From Peptococcaceae bacterium (GTDB taxonomy: Bacteria > Bacillota > Peptococcia > Peptococcales > Peptococcaceae): a DNA stretch of 10,052 nt. Both the position numbers and the translations under genes were made by a program. Below are positions 1 through 5,834 of this stretch, piece by piece. A model generated the notes under the pieces. The model did not search any database, was not told the DNA's origin, and was given only the letters and a program-made list of their open reading frames with translations. The number at the start of each line of letters is the position of its first letter. The stretch's first letter is position 1. The stretch covers positions 1-10,052 of the forward strand of contig CAAEKP010000164.1 in the NCBI GenBank assembly GCA_900756555.1, in the 5' to 3' direction.

Positions 1-3
1 ACA

Positions 4-10
4 CTCCTTT
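4..10 (-). promoter_or_regulatory. Probable ribosome binding site of a leftward gene starting outside the window
   Basis: Read on the minus strand, the first bases of the window end in AAAGGAG followed by three more bases, and then the window stops. This is a near-perfect Shine-Dalgarno sequence at the right place for a gene whose start codon lies a few bases beyond the left edge and which runs leftward. The extended -10 element at 83-91 could drive it. Nothing of the protein itself is visible, so its identity is unknown. Confidence 0.4.
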
Positions 11-82
11 AGCTTTGTTTTTGTGGTGATTACATTCTACTGGATTCAATCGCTTTTTTCTATTCTTTTTTGTCTCACATCT

Positions 83-91
83 ATTGTAGCA
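83..91 (-). promoter_or_regulatory. Candidate extended -10 promoter for the leftward gene
   Basis: The minus strand reads TGCTACAAT here, which is an extended -10 (TG-N-TACAAT). I see no good -35 hexamer at 17 or 18 bases, which is tolerable for extended -10 promoters. Transcription would start near position 76 and give an untranslated leader of roughly 70 nt before the ribosome binding site at 4-10. A perfect inverted repeat, TGTAG-CA-CTACA (85-96), overlaps the element and could be an operator. This is a motif-only call. Confidence 0.3.
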
Positions 92-124
92 CTACATAAT
101 AATTTTTAAGTTTAAATATGCCAC

Positions 125-153
125 TTGACAGGCGATACTAGAACTTATAAAAT
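125..153 (+). promoter_or_regulatory. Strong sigma-A-type promoter for the structured RNA
   Basis: A consensus -35 TTGACA (125-130) is followed by a 17-base spacer and a -10 TAAAAT (148-153), placing the start of transcription near 160. The stretch just upstream (about 98-118) is very A/T rich and could act as an UP element. No ribosome binding site and open frame follow it before the terminator at 320-347, so the promoter appears to serve a non-coding transcript. Confidence 0.65.
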
Positions 154-159
154 TAATAG

Positions 160-347
160 ATGGAAGTCTTGTATGAAATTGCACCTGCCTCTGGTCAGGT
201 TGTATATATAAAATTGTAGCATGGTGGGAAATGCAATGTGCATATAGAGGTTTATACTGTGAACTGCAGATTTATATATGGATAAGGGAGCAGTCTGATT
301 TTTTTCAGAAGCAATTTCAGCAAATCGATTTTCGGTTTGCTTTTTTT
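160..347 (+). ncRNA. Structured small RNA of about 190 nt, possibly 6S RNA
   Basis: The stretch between the promoter at 125-153 and the terminator at 320-347 has no convincing open frame but clear potential for folding. The near-5' segment 174-182 (TGAAATTGC) is perfectly complementary to 311-319, and after a 2x2 internal loop the pairing could continue with 185-187/306-308. An inner helix pairs 203-212 with 271-280 (nine Watson-Crick pairs plus one wobble). Local hairpins are possible at 183-200 (ACCTG/CAGGT), 219-234 (GCAT/ATGC) and 294-309 (TCTGA/TCAGA). A closing stem, a large asymmetric central bubble with small hairpins and a distal stem, in a transcript just under 190 nt with its own strong promoter, is the general plan of 6S RNA, which binds housekeeping RNA polymerase. 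The identity is inferred from architecture only; I cannot match conserved 6S positions. Alternatives are an unrelated small RNA, or a leader of rny that terminates before the gene. Confidence 0.5.
320..347 (+). terminator. Intrinsic terminator of the structured RNA
   Basis: An 8-bp stem (320-327 with 333-340, one G-U pair) closes a 5-base loop and is followed directly by seven T residues (341-347). It sits one base after the closing stem of the small RNA, so the two helices could stack. It separates the RNA unit from rny. Confidence 0.8.
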
Positions 348-382
348 ATTGAAAAAATAGTGTAAAAAGCCGAAAAAACGGT

Positions 383-412
383 TTGTGCAATATTTTCCAT
401 ACTTTTTATTAT
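383..412 (+). promoter_or_regulatory. Probable promoter of rny
   Basis: TTGTGC (383-388) and TATTAT (407-412) are separated by 18 bases and lie between the upstream terminator and rny. Transcription would begin near 419 and leave a leader of about 50 nt with the ribosome binding site AGGGGG at 452-457. The -35 match is only partial. Confidence 0.4.
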
Positions 413-468
413 TACTGAATGGTAAAAAATTTTAAAGAAAGAACAACAGAAAGGGGGAAACGTATTAC

Positions 469-2001
469 ATGACAACTATTCTCTACATTATTATTGCCGC
501 CGCAGTTGGTTTGGCAATTGGCTATATTGTGAGAAAAACGGTAGGAGAATCAAAAATTAAATCTGCGGAGGAAGAAGCAGGCAGAATTATGGAGGAGGCC
601 ACCAGAAACACGGATGCCATCCGAAAAGAAGCTATTCTGGAAGCCAAAGATGAAGCCTACAAAATCCGCAATGAAGCGGAACAGGAAGTAAAAGAACGTC
701 GCAGTGAATTACAGCGCTCTGAAAAACGTTTGATTCAGAAAGAAGAATCTATGGATCGCAAATATGAAGCGCTGGAGCAGAAAGAACAGAGTATGCAGAA
801 AACAGAAGCTCAGATTGAAAAAATCAAGGCTAATGTGGAATCTCTGTATGCACAGCAGGCTGCTGAGCTGGAACGGCTGGCAAATCTGACTGCAGAAGAA
901 GCCAGAGAACAGTTACTGAGCAAAGTAGAAGAAGAAATCAAGCATGAAACCGCAATTATGATTAAGGACATGGAAAGTGCCGCGAAGGAACAGGCTGACA
1001 AAAAAGCCCGGGAAATTATTTCTCTGGCGATTCAGCGTTGCGCCGCAGACCATGTGGCTGAAACAACCGTATCGGTAGTTGCACTGCCAAACGATGAAAT
1101 GAAAGGCCGCATTATTGGTCGTGAGGGCAGGAACATCCGCACACTGGAAACCTTGACAGGGATTGACCTGATTATTGACGATACGCCGGAAGCAGTAATT
1201 TTGTCCGGGTTTGACCCAATCCGTCGTGATATTGCCAGAGTTGCTCTGGAAAAATTGATTGTGGACGGTCGTATTCATCCGGCCCGTATTGAAGAAATGG
1301 TAGAACGGGCACAGAAAGAAATTGAACAGAAAATCCGCGAAGAAGGGGAACAGGCTACGTTTGAAACAGGAGTACATGGCCTGCATCCTGAAATCATCAA
1401 ATTGTTGGGTCGCTTAAAATACAGAACCAGCTATGGCCAGAACGTGCTGAACCACTCCATCGAGGTGGCGCATCTGGCTGGTATGATGGCTGCCGAACTG
1501 GGCGTGGATGTACAGTTGGCAAAACGTGCCGGTTTGCTCCATGATTTAGGTAAAGCGGTAGACCATGAAGTGGAAGGTCCTCATGTCAGCATTGGCGCTG
1601 ATTTAGCGAAACGCTATCGGGAGTCTAAAGACGTAATTAACGCGATTGAAGCTCATCACGGCGATGTAGACCCACGTACTGTGGAAGCTGTGCTGGTAGC
1701 TGCTGCCGATGCTGTATCTGCTGCGCGTCCTGGTGCGCGTCGGGAAACGCTGGAATCCTATCTGAAACGTCTGGCAAAATTAGAAGAAATCGCGAATGAC
1801 TTTGATGGCGTAGAAAAATCCTTCGCTATTCAGGCCGGTCGTGAAATTCGCATCATGGTAAAACCAGACAAGGTTGACGATGCTGGCGCAGTAAAACTGT
1901 CCCGCGACATTGTAAAACGGATTGAAAAAGAACTGGAATATCCAGGTCAGATTAAAGTAGTTGTGGTGAGAGAAACACGTTCCGTAGACTACGCAAAATA
2001 A
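469..2001 (+). CDS. rny: Ribonuclease Y
   Basis: Ribonuclease Y is a membrane-anchored endoribonuclease that starts the decay of many mRNAs and processes leaders and polycistronic transcripts in Bacillota. The 510-residue product has the complete family layout: one N-terminal membrane helix (about 3-22), a long charged coiled coil (about 25-185), a KH RNA-binding domain with the GRIIGREGRNIRTLE motif (213-227), and an HD domain. The HD metal ligands are visible as H329, the HD pair H358-D359 in LLHDLGK, the histidines at 396-397 and D414. B. subtilis RNase Y is about 520 residues, so this copy is full length. The ATG follows AGGGGG with 11 bases of spacing. It stands alone between two terminators, whereas in B. 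subtilis ymdB follows rny. Identity is very secure. Confidence 0.97.
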   Translation: MTTILYIIIAAAVGLAIGYIVRKTVGESKIKSAEEEAGRIMEEATRNTDAIRKEAILEAKDEAYKIRNEAEQEVKERRSELQRSEKRLIQKEESMDRKYEALEQKEQSMQKTEAQIEKIKANVESLYAQQAAELERLANLTAEEAREQLLSKVEEEIKHETAIMIKDMESAAKEQADKKAREIISLAIQRCAADHVAETTVSVVALPNDEMKGRIIGREGRNIRTLETLTGIDLIIDDTPEAVILSGFDPIRRDIARVALEKLIVDGRIHPARIEEMVERAQKEIEQKIREEGEQATFETGVHGLHPEIIKLLGRLKYRTSYGQNVLNHSIEVAHLAGMMAAELGVDVQLAKRAGLLHDLGKAVDHEVEGPHVSIGADLAKRYRESKDVINAIEAHHGDVDPRTVEAVLVAAADAVSAARPGARRETLESYLKRLAKLEEIANDFDGVEKSFAIQAGREIRIMVKPDKVDDAGAVKLSRDIVKRIEKELEYPGQIKVVVVRETRSVDYAK

Positions 2002-2015
2002 ATATTACAAAAAGT

Positions 2016-2087
2016 AAAGCCGCTGTGGAATGATATGCCCTTGTCTGTTTAAGAGGTATCATATCAGAAATTCACAGCGGTTTTTTT
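2016..2087 (+). terminator. Large intrinsic terminator after rny
   Basis: A perfect 8-bp GC-rich outer stem (CCGCTGTG at 2020-2027 with 2073-2080) carries an inner 7-bp stem (TGATATG at 2031-2037 with 2060-2066). Seven T residues follow at 2081-2087, and an A-run at 2016-2018 can pair with the first of them. It begins 15 bases after the rny stop codon and should end that transcript cleanly. Confidence 0.9.
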
Positions 2088-2108
2088 ATAGTGCACTTTT
2101 TATATCGT

Positions 2109-2138
2109 ACATAGAATATGTAAAACCTGCTCATACTA
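2109..2138 (+). promoter_or_regulatory. Candidate forespore (sigma-G/sigma-F type) promoter for the DUF421 gene
   Basis: The heptamer CATACTA (2132-2138) fits the sigma-G -10 pattern CATnnTA. The pentamer ACATA (2109-2113) matches four of five positions of a GnATA-type -35, with an 18-base spacer. Transcription would start near 2145, and the ribosome binding site is at 2158-2163. I see no better sigma-A promoter in this 170-base gap. The motifs are short and could arise by chance. Confidence 0.35.
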
Positions 2139-2172
2139 ACCAAAGAATGTGGTTGTTGGGGGGATTTGCGTG

Positions 2173-2958
2173 ATGATTGATGCAGGAGTTGTATTTTTGC
2201 AGACGGTCGTTTCATTTGTAATATTGTTGGTATTGACGCGCTTGTTGGGAAAACAACAGGTGTCACAGCTGACATTTTACGAGTATTTGAATGGAATTAC
2301 ATTTGGCTCCATTGCAGCTAATATGGCTACCGATGATTTAGCTAACGTGTCCGATCATTTAGTGGGGCTTTTGACTTATGGGCTGTTGACACTGCTGGTA
2401 TCATGGCTGGCGGTGAAAAACCGTAAGTTTCGCAAAATCATGGCTGGTGAGCCGGTGATTGTTATTCAGGATGGTAACATTTTAGAGGATAATTTGCGCA
2501 AGATGCACATAGATTTGGATGAGCTGACGATGTTACTGCGGGCGGAGAATATTTTTGATTATAAGGAGCTGGAGCTGGCAATAATTGAGCAATCCGGCGC
2601 CCTCAGTGTGCTGAAGAAACCGGCTTATCAGGGAGTAACGCAGCAGGATTTAAAAATAAAAGCCAAATCGAAAGGATTGGCGGTGGAAGTCATCATAGAC
2701 GGTCAGATTGTATATGAAAATCTGCGGGCGATGAATTTAGATGGACGTTGGCTGCAAAAACAGCTGCGGCAGCGGAACATTGCCAATGCCTCACAGGTGG
2801 CACTGGCTACAGTGAATAAGCAGGGGCATTTACAGATGGATCTGTTTGACGACTTGATTCCAGGTATGATGGATATGTCGGAGGAAGATACTCCAAAGTT
2901 ATCGCTGGATGGTATCAATGTGCGGCCCAATGATACGCCAAGCAAAAATATACCTTAA
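2173..2958 (+). CDS. DUF421 (YetF/YcaP-like) integral membrane protein
   Basis: This is a 261-residue DUF421-family membrane protein of unknown biochemical role. The N-terminal part has about three membrane segments (roughly 5-23, 38-55 and 62-80). The family signature is LTRLLGKQQVSQLTFYEYLN (21-40) followed by GITFGSIAANMATD (41-54). A soluble C-terminal region of the YetF type runs from GEPVIVIQDGNI (92-103) to about 225. The tail after 230 is acidic and polar. In spore formers, relatives of this family occur in some spoVA-type operons and are associated with spore membranes, which suits the yqfC-yqfD pair downstream. I placed the start at the ATG at 2173, nine bases after GGGGGGA (2158-2163). 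An in-frame ATG at 2149 lies upstream of that ribosome binding site and is unlikely; GTG at 2170 is possible. No clear terminator separates it from yqfC, so read-through is possible. Confidence 0.85.
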   Translation: MIDAGVVFLQTVVSFVILLVLTRLLGKQQVSQLTFYEYLNGITFGSIAANMATDDLANVSDHLVGLLTYGLLTLLVSWLAVKNRKFRKIMAGEPVIVIQDGNILEDNLRKMHIDLDELTMLLRAENIFDYKELELAIIEQSGALSVLKKPAYQGVTQQDLKIKAKSKGLAVEVIIDGQIVYENLRAMNLDGRWLQKQLRQRNIANASQVALATVNKQGHLQMDLFDDLIPGMMDMSEEDTPKLSLDGINVRPNDTPSKNIP

Positions 2959-3079
2959 AAATATATCGTAAGTGAGTAATGCGTAAATAAAATGCCGGTA
3001 TAAAACAAGCATCTTCTTTTCTGGGCTATTGCTGCATATATATGTAGGCAAGAACGGATTGCGGAAGAGAGGGATTTGT

Positions 3080-3358
3080 ATGCCGGAAGAAAAGTTGGGC
3101 CTACAGCAGACATTGAGCAAAATGATGGCAATGCCCAGGGATGTGGTGCTGGATCTTCCACGTATTACTCTGCTGGGTAACTTACAGTGCTGTGTGGAGA
3201 ATCATCACGGTATTTTGCATTATACTTCAGATTTGGTGGGTTTGCAGGCAGGTAAATATCGGCTTTATATCGCAGGAAAAGATCTGGTTATCACGTCGCT
3301 GACGGCAGAGATTATTTATATTGAAGGCAAAATCGGGCAGGTGCGCTATGAAATTTGA
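3080..3358 (+). CDS. yqfC: Sporulation protein YqfC (YabP/YqfC family)
   Basis: The 92-residue product matches the YabP/YqfC family in length (B. subtilis YqfC is about 93 residues) and in sequence, especially LDLPRITLLGNLQCCVENHHGILHYTSD split over residues 24-51 and the LVITSLTAEIIYIEGKIGQV segment near the C terminus. It is a small beta-rich protein with no membrane helix. Members are made in the mother cell during sporulation in B. subtilis, and their molecular function is unknown. The start is the ATG at 3080, five bases after AGAGGGA (3068-3074); a longer frame from 3029 lacks a ribosome binding site and adds residues foreign to the family. The last 11 bases overlap yqfD, so the two are probably translationally coupled. 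I found no convincing sigma-E promoter in the 121 bases upstream. Confidence 0.88.
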   Translation: MPEEKLGLQQTLSKMMAMPRDVVLDLPRITLLGNLQCCVENHHGILHYTSDLVGLQAGKYRLYIAGKDLVITSLTAEIIYIEGKIGQVRYEI

Positions 3359-4598
3359 CCAGTATCTGAACGGTATGGTGGAGCTGCGTTTGCCGCCTCA
3401 GTGCAGTGGGGAACTATTGCGGCAGTTTTCAGAGGCAGGGGTGGCGTTGTATGGTGTGCGGCGGCAGAAAGACGGCTTATATCTGTGGATTATGCTGGAT
3501 GACTTTGGCGTGTCGCAGCATTTATTACGGCAATGCCGCTGCCCTTTTCATGTGCAGCGACGGCGCGGTATACCATTTGCCATCAGTCGGCTGAAGCGGA
3601 GGCGGGGATTGTGGCTGGGCGGCATTCTCTGCTTTGCTATGGTGTATCTGCTTCTGTCCTTTCTATGGGGGTATGAAGTCAGTGGCAATGTGTTGTACAG
3701 TGACGCTCATATGATTGCTTTGGTGCAGGAATATGGATTGCTGCCCGGTGCACGCAGCGACAAATTTGATTATGAGGCCATACAAAAACAAATTGTGTTG
3801 GAACACCCGGAATTTACCTGGATTTTACTGCGGCCCAGTGGGACAACATTGACAATTCAGGTGAAAGAGCGGCTGCCTGATGTCACCCAACAGCCTGTGG
3901 AAGGCAGTATTGTGGCAAAAGCCGATGGGCGCATCACGGAGTTGCTGGTGTTTCGAGGCACGCCGCTGGTAAAGCGAGGGCAGTGGGTGCAGGAAGGGCA
4001 GGTTATCATTGGCGGCTGGGATTATTCAGACCGCCAAAGAGATGTTAACGGTGAATTTGTACCTAGCGGGCAGCCCTTTGCGGTAAAAGCGAAAGGTGTG
4101 GTGTATGGGGAGCAGGAGCGTCGTGCGGTGGGTGTCTGCGCATTAAAGGAGCAATTTTTGCAATCAACTGGCAATCAGCAAAAACAGATTGCGCTGGTGT
4201 GGCATGGACATGATTTTGTGATTCACGGCCCGCGGCAAACACCGTATACTTACAGTTGTCAGCGTACTGAGATTCACAGCTTGTGGCAATGGCAGCAGTT
4301 TCATCTGCCTGTTTATGTGCGCGAGACAGTTTTTGAGGAGAAGCGATTGGAGCAGCGCAGCTACACCAGAGAAGAAGCCTACCGGATTGCTGTAGAGCGG
4401 GCGCGTAAGCGACTGCAAACACAGATGGCAGCGGGCAGCCGATTCATACGGGAAAGCACCGGTATGCAGCGCTCTGGCAAGCAGACTGTGGTGCAGGCTG
4501 AGGTAGTGTGGACGGTGGAGGATAATCTGGCGCAGGTGCAGCAGAAACAGTTGCCGGAACCAGCGTTGATGCAACCGGAGCCGCAGCAGGCAGAGTGA
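3348..4598 (+). CDS. yqfD: Sporulation protein YqfD
   Basis: The 416-residue protein belongs to the YqfD sporulation family (B. subtilis YqfD is about 398 residues). It has an N-terminal cytoplasmic domain (1-85, with a basic RRRG/LKRRR patch before the membrane), a single membrane helix (about 87-107) and the typical FLWGYEVSGN junction (105-114). After the membrane comes a stretch resembling a POTRA/FtsQ-type fold (about 111-175, ending TLTIQVKERLP), then a segment that looks like a barrel-sandwich or HlyD-type hybrid motif (about 186-223, GSIVAKADGRITELL to VIIGG). The C-terminal tail is rich in Q, P and E. The fold readings are my inference. Its role in B. subtilis is late sporulation; the mechanism is unknown. 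The start ATG at 3348 overlaps the yqfC stop, with GGCAGGTG just upstream acting as a weak ribosome binding site. A terminator follows at 4673. Confidence 0.9.
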   Translation: MKFDQYLNGMVELRLPPQCSGELLRQFSEAGVALYGVRRQKDGLYLWIMLDDFGVSQHLLRQCRCPFHVQRRRGIPFAISRLKRRRGLWLGGILCFAMVYLLLSFLWGYEVSGNVLYSDAHMIALVQEYGLLPGARSDKFDYEAIQKQIVLEHPEFTWILLRPSGTTLTIQVKERLPDVTQQPVEGSIVAKADGRITELLVFRGTPLVKRGQWVQEGQVIIGGWDYSDRQRDVNGEFVPSGQPFAVKAKGVVYGEQERRAVGVCALKEQFLQSTGNQQKQIALVWHGHDFVIHGPRQTPYTYSCQRTEIHSLWQWQQFHLPVYVRETVFEEKRLEQRSYTREEAYRIAVERARKRLQTQMAAGSRFIRESTGMQRSGKQTVVQAEVVWTVEDNLAQVQQKQLPEPALMQPEPQQAE

Positions 4599-4672
4599 AA
4601 TATGATAAAAATTTTAAATTTGCCGAGTGATGTAATCAAAACATTGTAGCGTAAAAACGCAGAAGAATATTT

Positions 4673-4708
4673 AACCCTGTAGCTAAATTTGTTACAGGGT
4701 TCTTTTTT
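4673..4708 (+). terminator. Intrinsic terminator after yqfC-yqfD
   Basis: AACCCTGTA (4673-4681) pairs perfectly with 4693-4701. The stem can be extended inward by a G-U and a C-G pair, leaving a loop of seven bases. One C and six T residues (4703-4708) follow. It lies 74 bases after the yqfD stop and separates the sporulation pair from the phoH operon. Confidence 0.88.
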
Positions 4709-4785
4709 CGTAAAAAGCAGCGTAATTTTTACAATTTAAAAAGATTTTATATTTTGCACAATCCGTAAAAATGCGGGTCTGCGGC

Positions 4786-4815
4786 TTGCTCAAAGTGGTT
4801 AATTTATAGTATAAT
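4786..4815 (+). promoter_or_regulatory. Sigma-A-type promoter of the phoH operon
   Basis: TTGCTC (4786-4791) and a perfect TATAAT (4810-4815) are separated by 18 bases, giving a start of transcription near 4822 and a leader of about 44 nt. It lies between the yqfD terminator and phoH, so phoH and the genes after it can be expressed independently of sporulation. Confidence 0.7.
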
Positions 4816-4849
4816 ATAACAATTAGAAGATTGATTGCTGTATAACATA

Positions 4850-4856
4850 AAGGAGG
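4850..4856 (+). promoter_or_regulatory. Ribosome binding site fixing the TTG start of phoH
   Basis: AAGGAGG lies nine bases before TTG at 4866. There is no ATG or GTG in frame near it, and the family N terminus begins right there, so the TTG is the start codon. Confidence 0.85.
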
Positions 4857-4865
4857 CAGACATCT

Positions 4866-5819
4866 TTGAGTCAGTTTGAAGATAGAATTGTTTTGCAGGA
4901 TATTGGACAGGCGCAGCAGATTGGCGGACTGGCTGATGAAAATATTAGGCTGATTGAAAAACGAACCGGCGCCCGTGTTGTGGCGCGGGGACAGGACATT
5001 TTGCTGGGTGGTTCTCAGGCCAGTGTAATGGCGGCTCGTACCGTGCTGGAATATCTGATTCAGCTCTCTGAAAAAAAAGAGTTGACACCGGGCGATTTGC
5101 AGTATGCTTTGACCCTGACGAATCAGGAGGAAAATGCTAAGATTGCTGAATGTCTGGGTGAAGTGATTCATACCACCCATCGGGGCAAGCAGATTCGGGC
5201 AAAAACGATGGGGCAGTACCGTTATGTGAAAGCTATCGAGAAAAAAGATATCACCTTTGGCATTGGGCCGGCTGGTACAGGAAAAACCTATCTGGCTGTG
5301 GTGATGGCGTTGAAAGCGCTGAAAAACAAACAGGTTGAACGCATTGTGCTGACCCGCCCGGCGGTAGAAGCAGGTGAAAAACTGGGCTTTTTGCCTGGTG
5401 ACTTGCAGGATAAGGTAGACCCATATCTGCGTCCGTTATATGATGGTTTGTATGACGTGCTGGGGTTGGATATGGCGCAGAAATATATGGAACGGCAGAT
5501 TATTGAGATTGCGCCGCTGGCGTACATGCGCGGTCGTACATTGGATGATGCTTTCATCATTCTGGACGAAGCGCAGAATACCACACCGGAGCAGATGAAA
5601 ATGTTTTTGACCCGTATTGGGTTCGGCTCAAAAGCGGTTGTAACAGGAGATATTACCCAGGTTGATTTACCGAAACACAGTCAGTCCGGTTTATTGCGGG
5701 CAGAAGCAATTTTGACCGGTATTGATGAAATCAGTTTCCATCATTTGACGGCGCAGGATGTTGTGCGGCATCCTGTGGTGGCAAAGATTATTGCAGCCTA
5801 TGAGGCAAAGCAGGATTAA
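4866..5819 (+). CDS. phoH: PhoH family ATPase (YbeZ-like)
   Basis: This 317-residue protein (B. subtilis PhoH is about 319) is a P-loop ATPase of the PhoH/YbeZ family, cytoplasmic and linked to RNA metabolism and, through its YbeY partner, to ribosome maturation. A KH-like N-terminal region includes GGLADENIRLIEKRTGARVV (20-39). The nucleotide-binding core shows Walker A GPAGTGKT (134-141), the family motif RPAVEAGEKLGFLPGD (164-179), Walker B IILDEAQN (231-238) and TGDITQVDLP (260-269). The precise reaction is not settled; a helicase-like or RNA-dependent ATPase role is proposed for relatives. It starts with TTG, which may limit its level despite a strong ribosome binding site. It is the first gene of its operon, 15 bases before pgpH, with ybeY following, a conserved pairing. 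Confidence 0.95.
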   Translation: MSQFEDRIVLQDIGQAQQIGGLADENIRLIEKRTGARVVARGQDILLGGSQASVMAARTVLEYLIQLSEKKELTPGDLQYALTLTNQEENAKIAECLGEVIHTTHRGKQIRAKTMGQYRYVKAIEKKDITFGIGPAGTGKTYLAVVMALKALKNKQVERIVLTRPAVEAGEKLGFLPGDLQDKVDPYLRPLYDGLYDVLGLDMAQKYMERQIIEIAPLAYMRGRTLDDAFIILDEAQNTTPEQMKMFLTRIGFGSKAVVTGDITQVDLPKHSQSGLLRAEAILTGIDEISFHHLTAQDVVRHPVVAKIIAAYEAKQD

Positions 5820-5834
5820 CGAAAGGGCGAAATT

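Noticed and set aside
185..235. Possible SRP RNA, suggested by GGTCAGGT and a GGTGGGAA-like loop
   Set aside because: The conserved apical motif of SRP RNA (GGAA tetraloop with GGAAGGAAGCAGCC context) does not follow GGTCAGGT, and the wider fold differs.
366..384. Hairpin around GCCGAAAAAACGGT upstream of rny
   Set aside because: It is a short, weak stem with an A-loop, no T-tract on the + strand and no known regulatory match.
160..468. Riboswitch or T-box leader controlling rny
   Set aside because: I see no recognisable aptamer or T-box sequence, no obvious antiterminator pairing, and a separate promoter candidate lies between the terminator and rny.
913..1386. Long minus-strand open frame inside rny
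   Set aside because: It lies opposite a fully conserved ribonuclease Y frame and shows no family motif; it is a shadow frame. Other minus-strand frames across the window were dismissed on the same ground.
3009..3043. Sigma-E or sigma-K promoter for yqfC around GCATATATAT
   Set aside because: The -10-like element is imperfect and no -35 lies at the proper spacing (the nearest candidate is 17 bases away).
3029..3079. Upstream ATG extending yqfC by 17 residues
   Set aside because: It has no ribosome binding site, while AGAGGGA sits five bases before the ATG at 3080, which gives the usual family length.
3321..3347. Upstream ATG extending yqfD by 9 residues
   Set aside because: The ATG at 3348 gives the family-type N terminus MKFDQYLNG and overlaps yqfC only slightly.
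4649..4660. Small perfect hairpin GCGT-AAAA-ACGC after yqfD
   Set aside because: It is only 4 bp with no T-tract; the real terminator is at 4673-4708.
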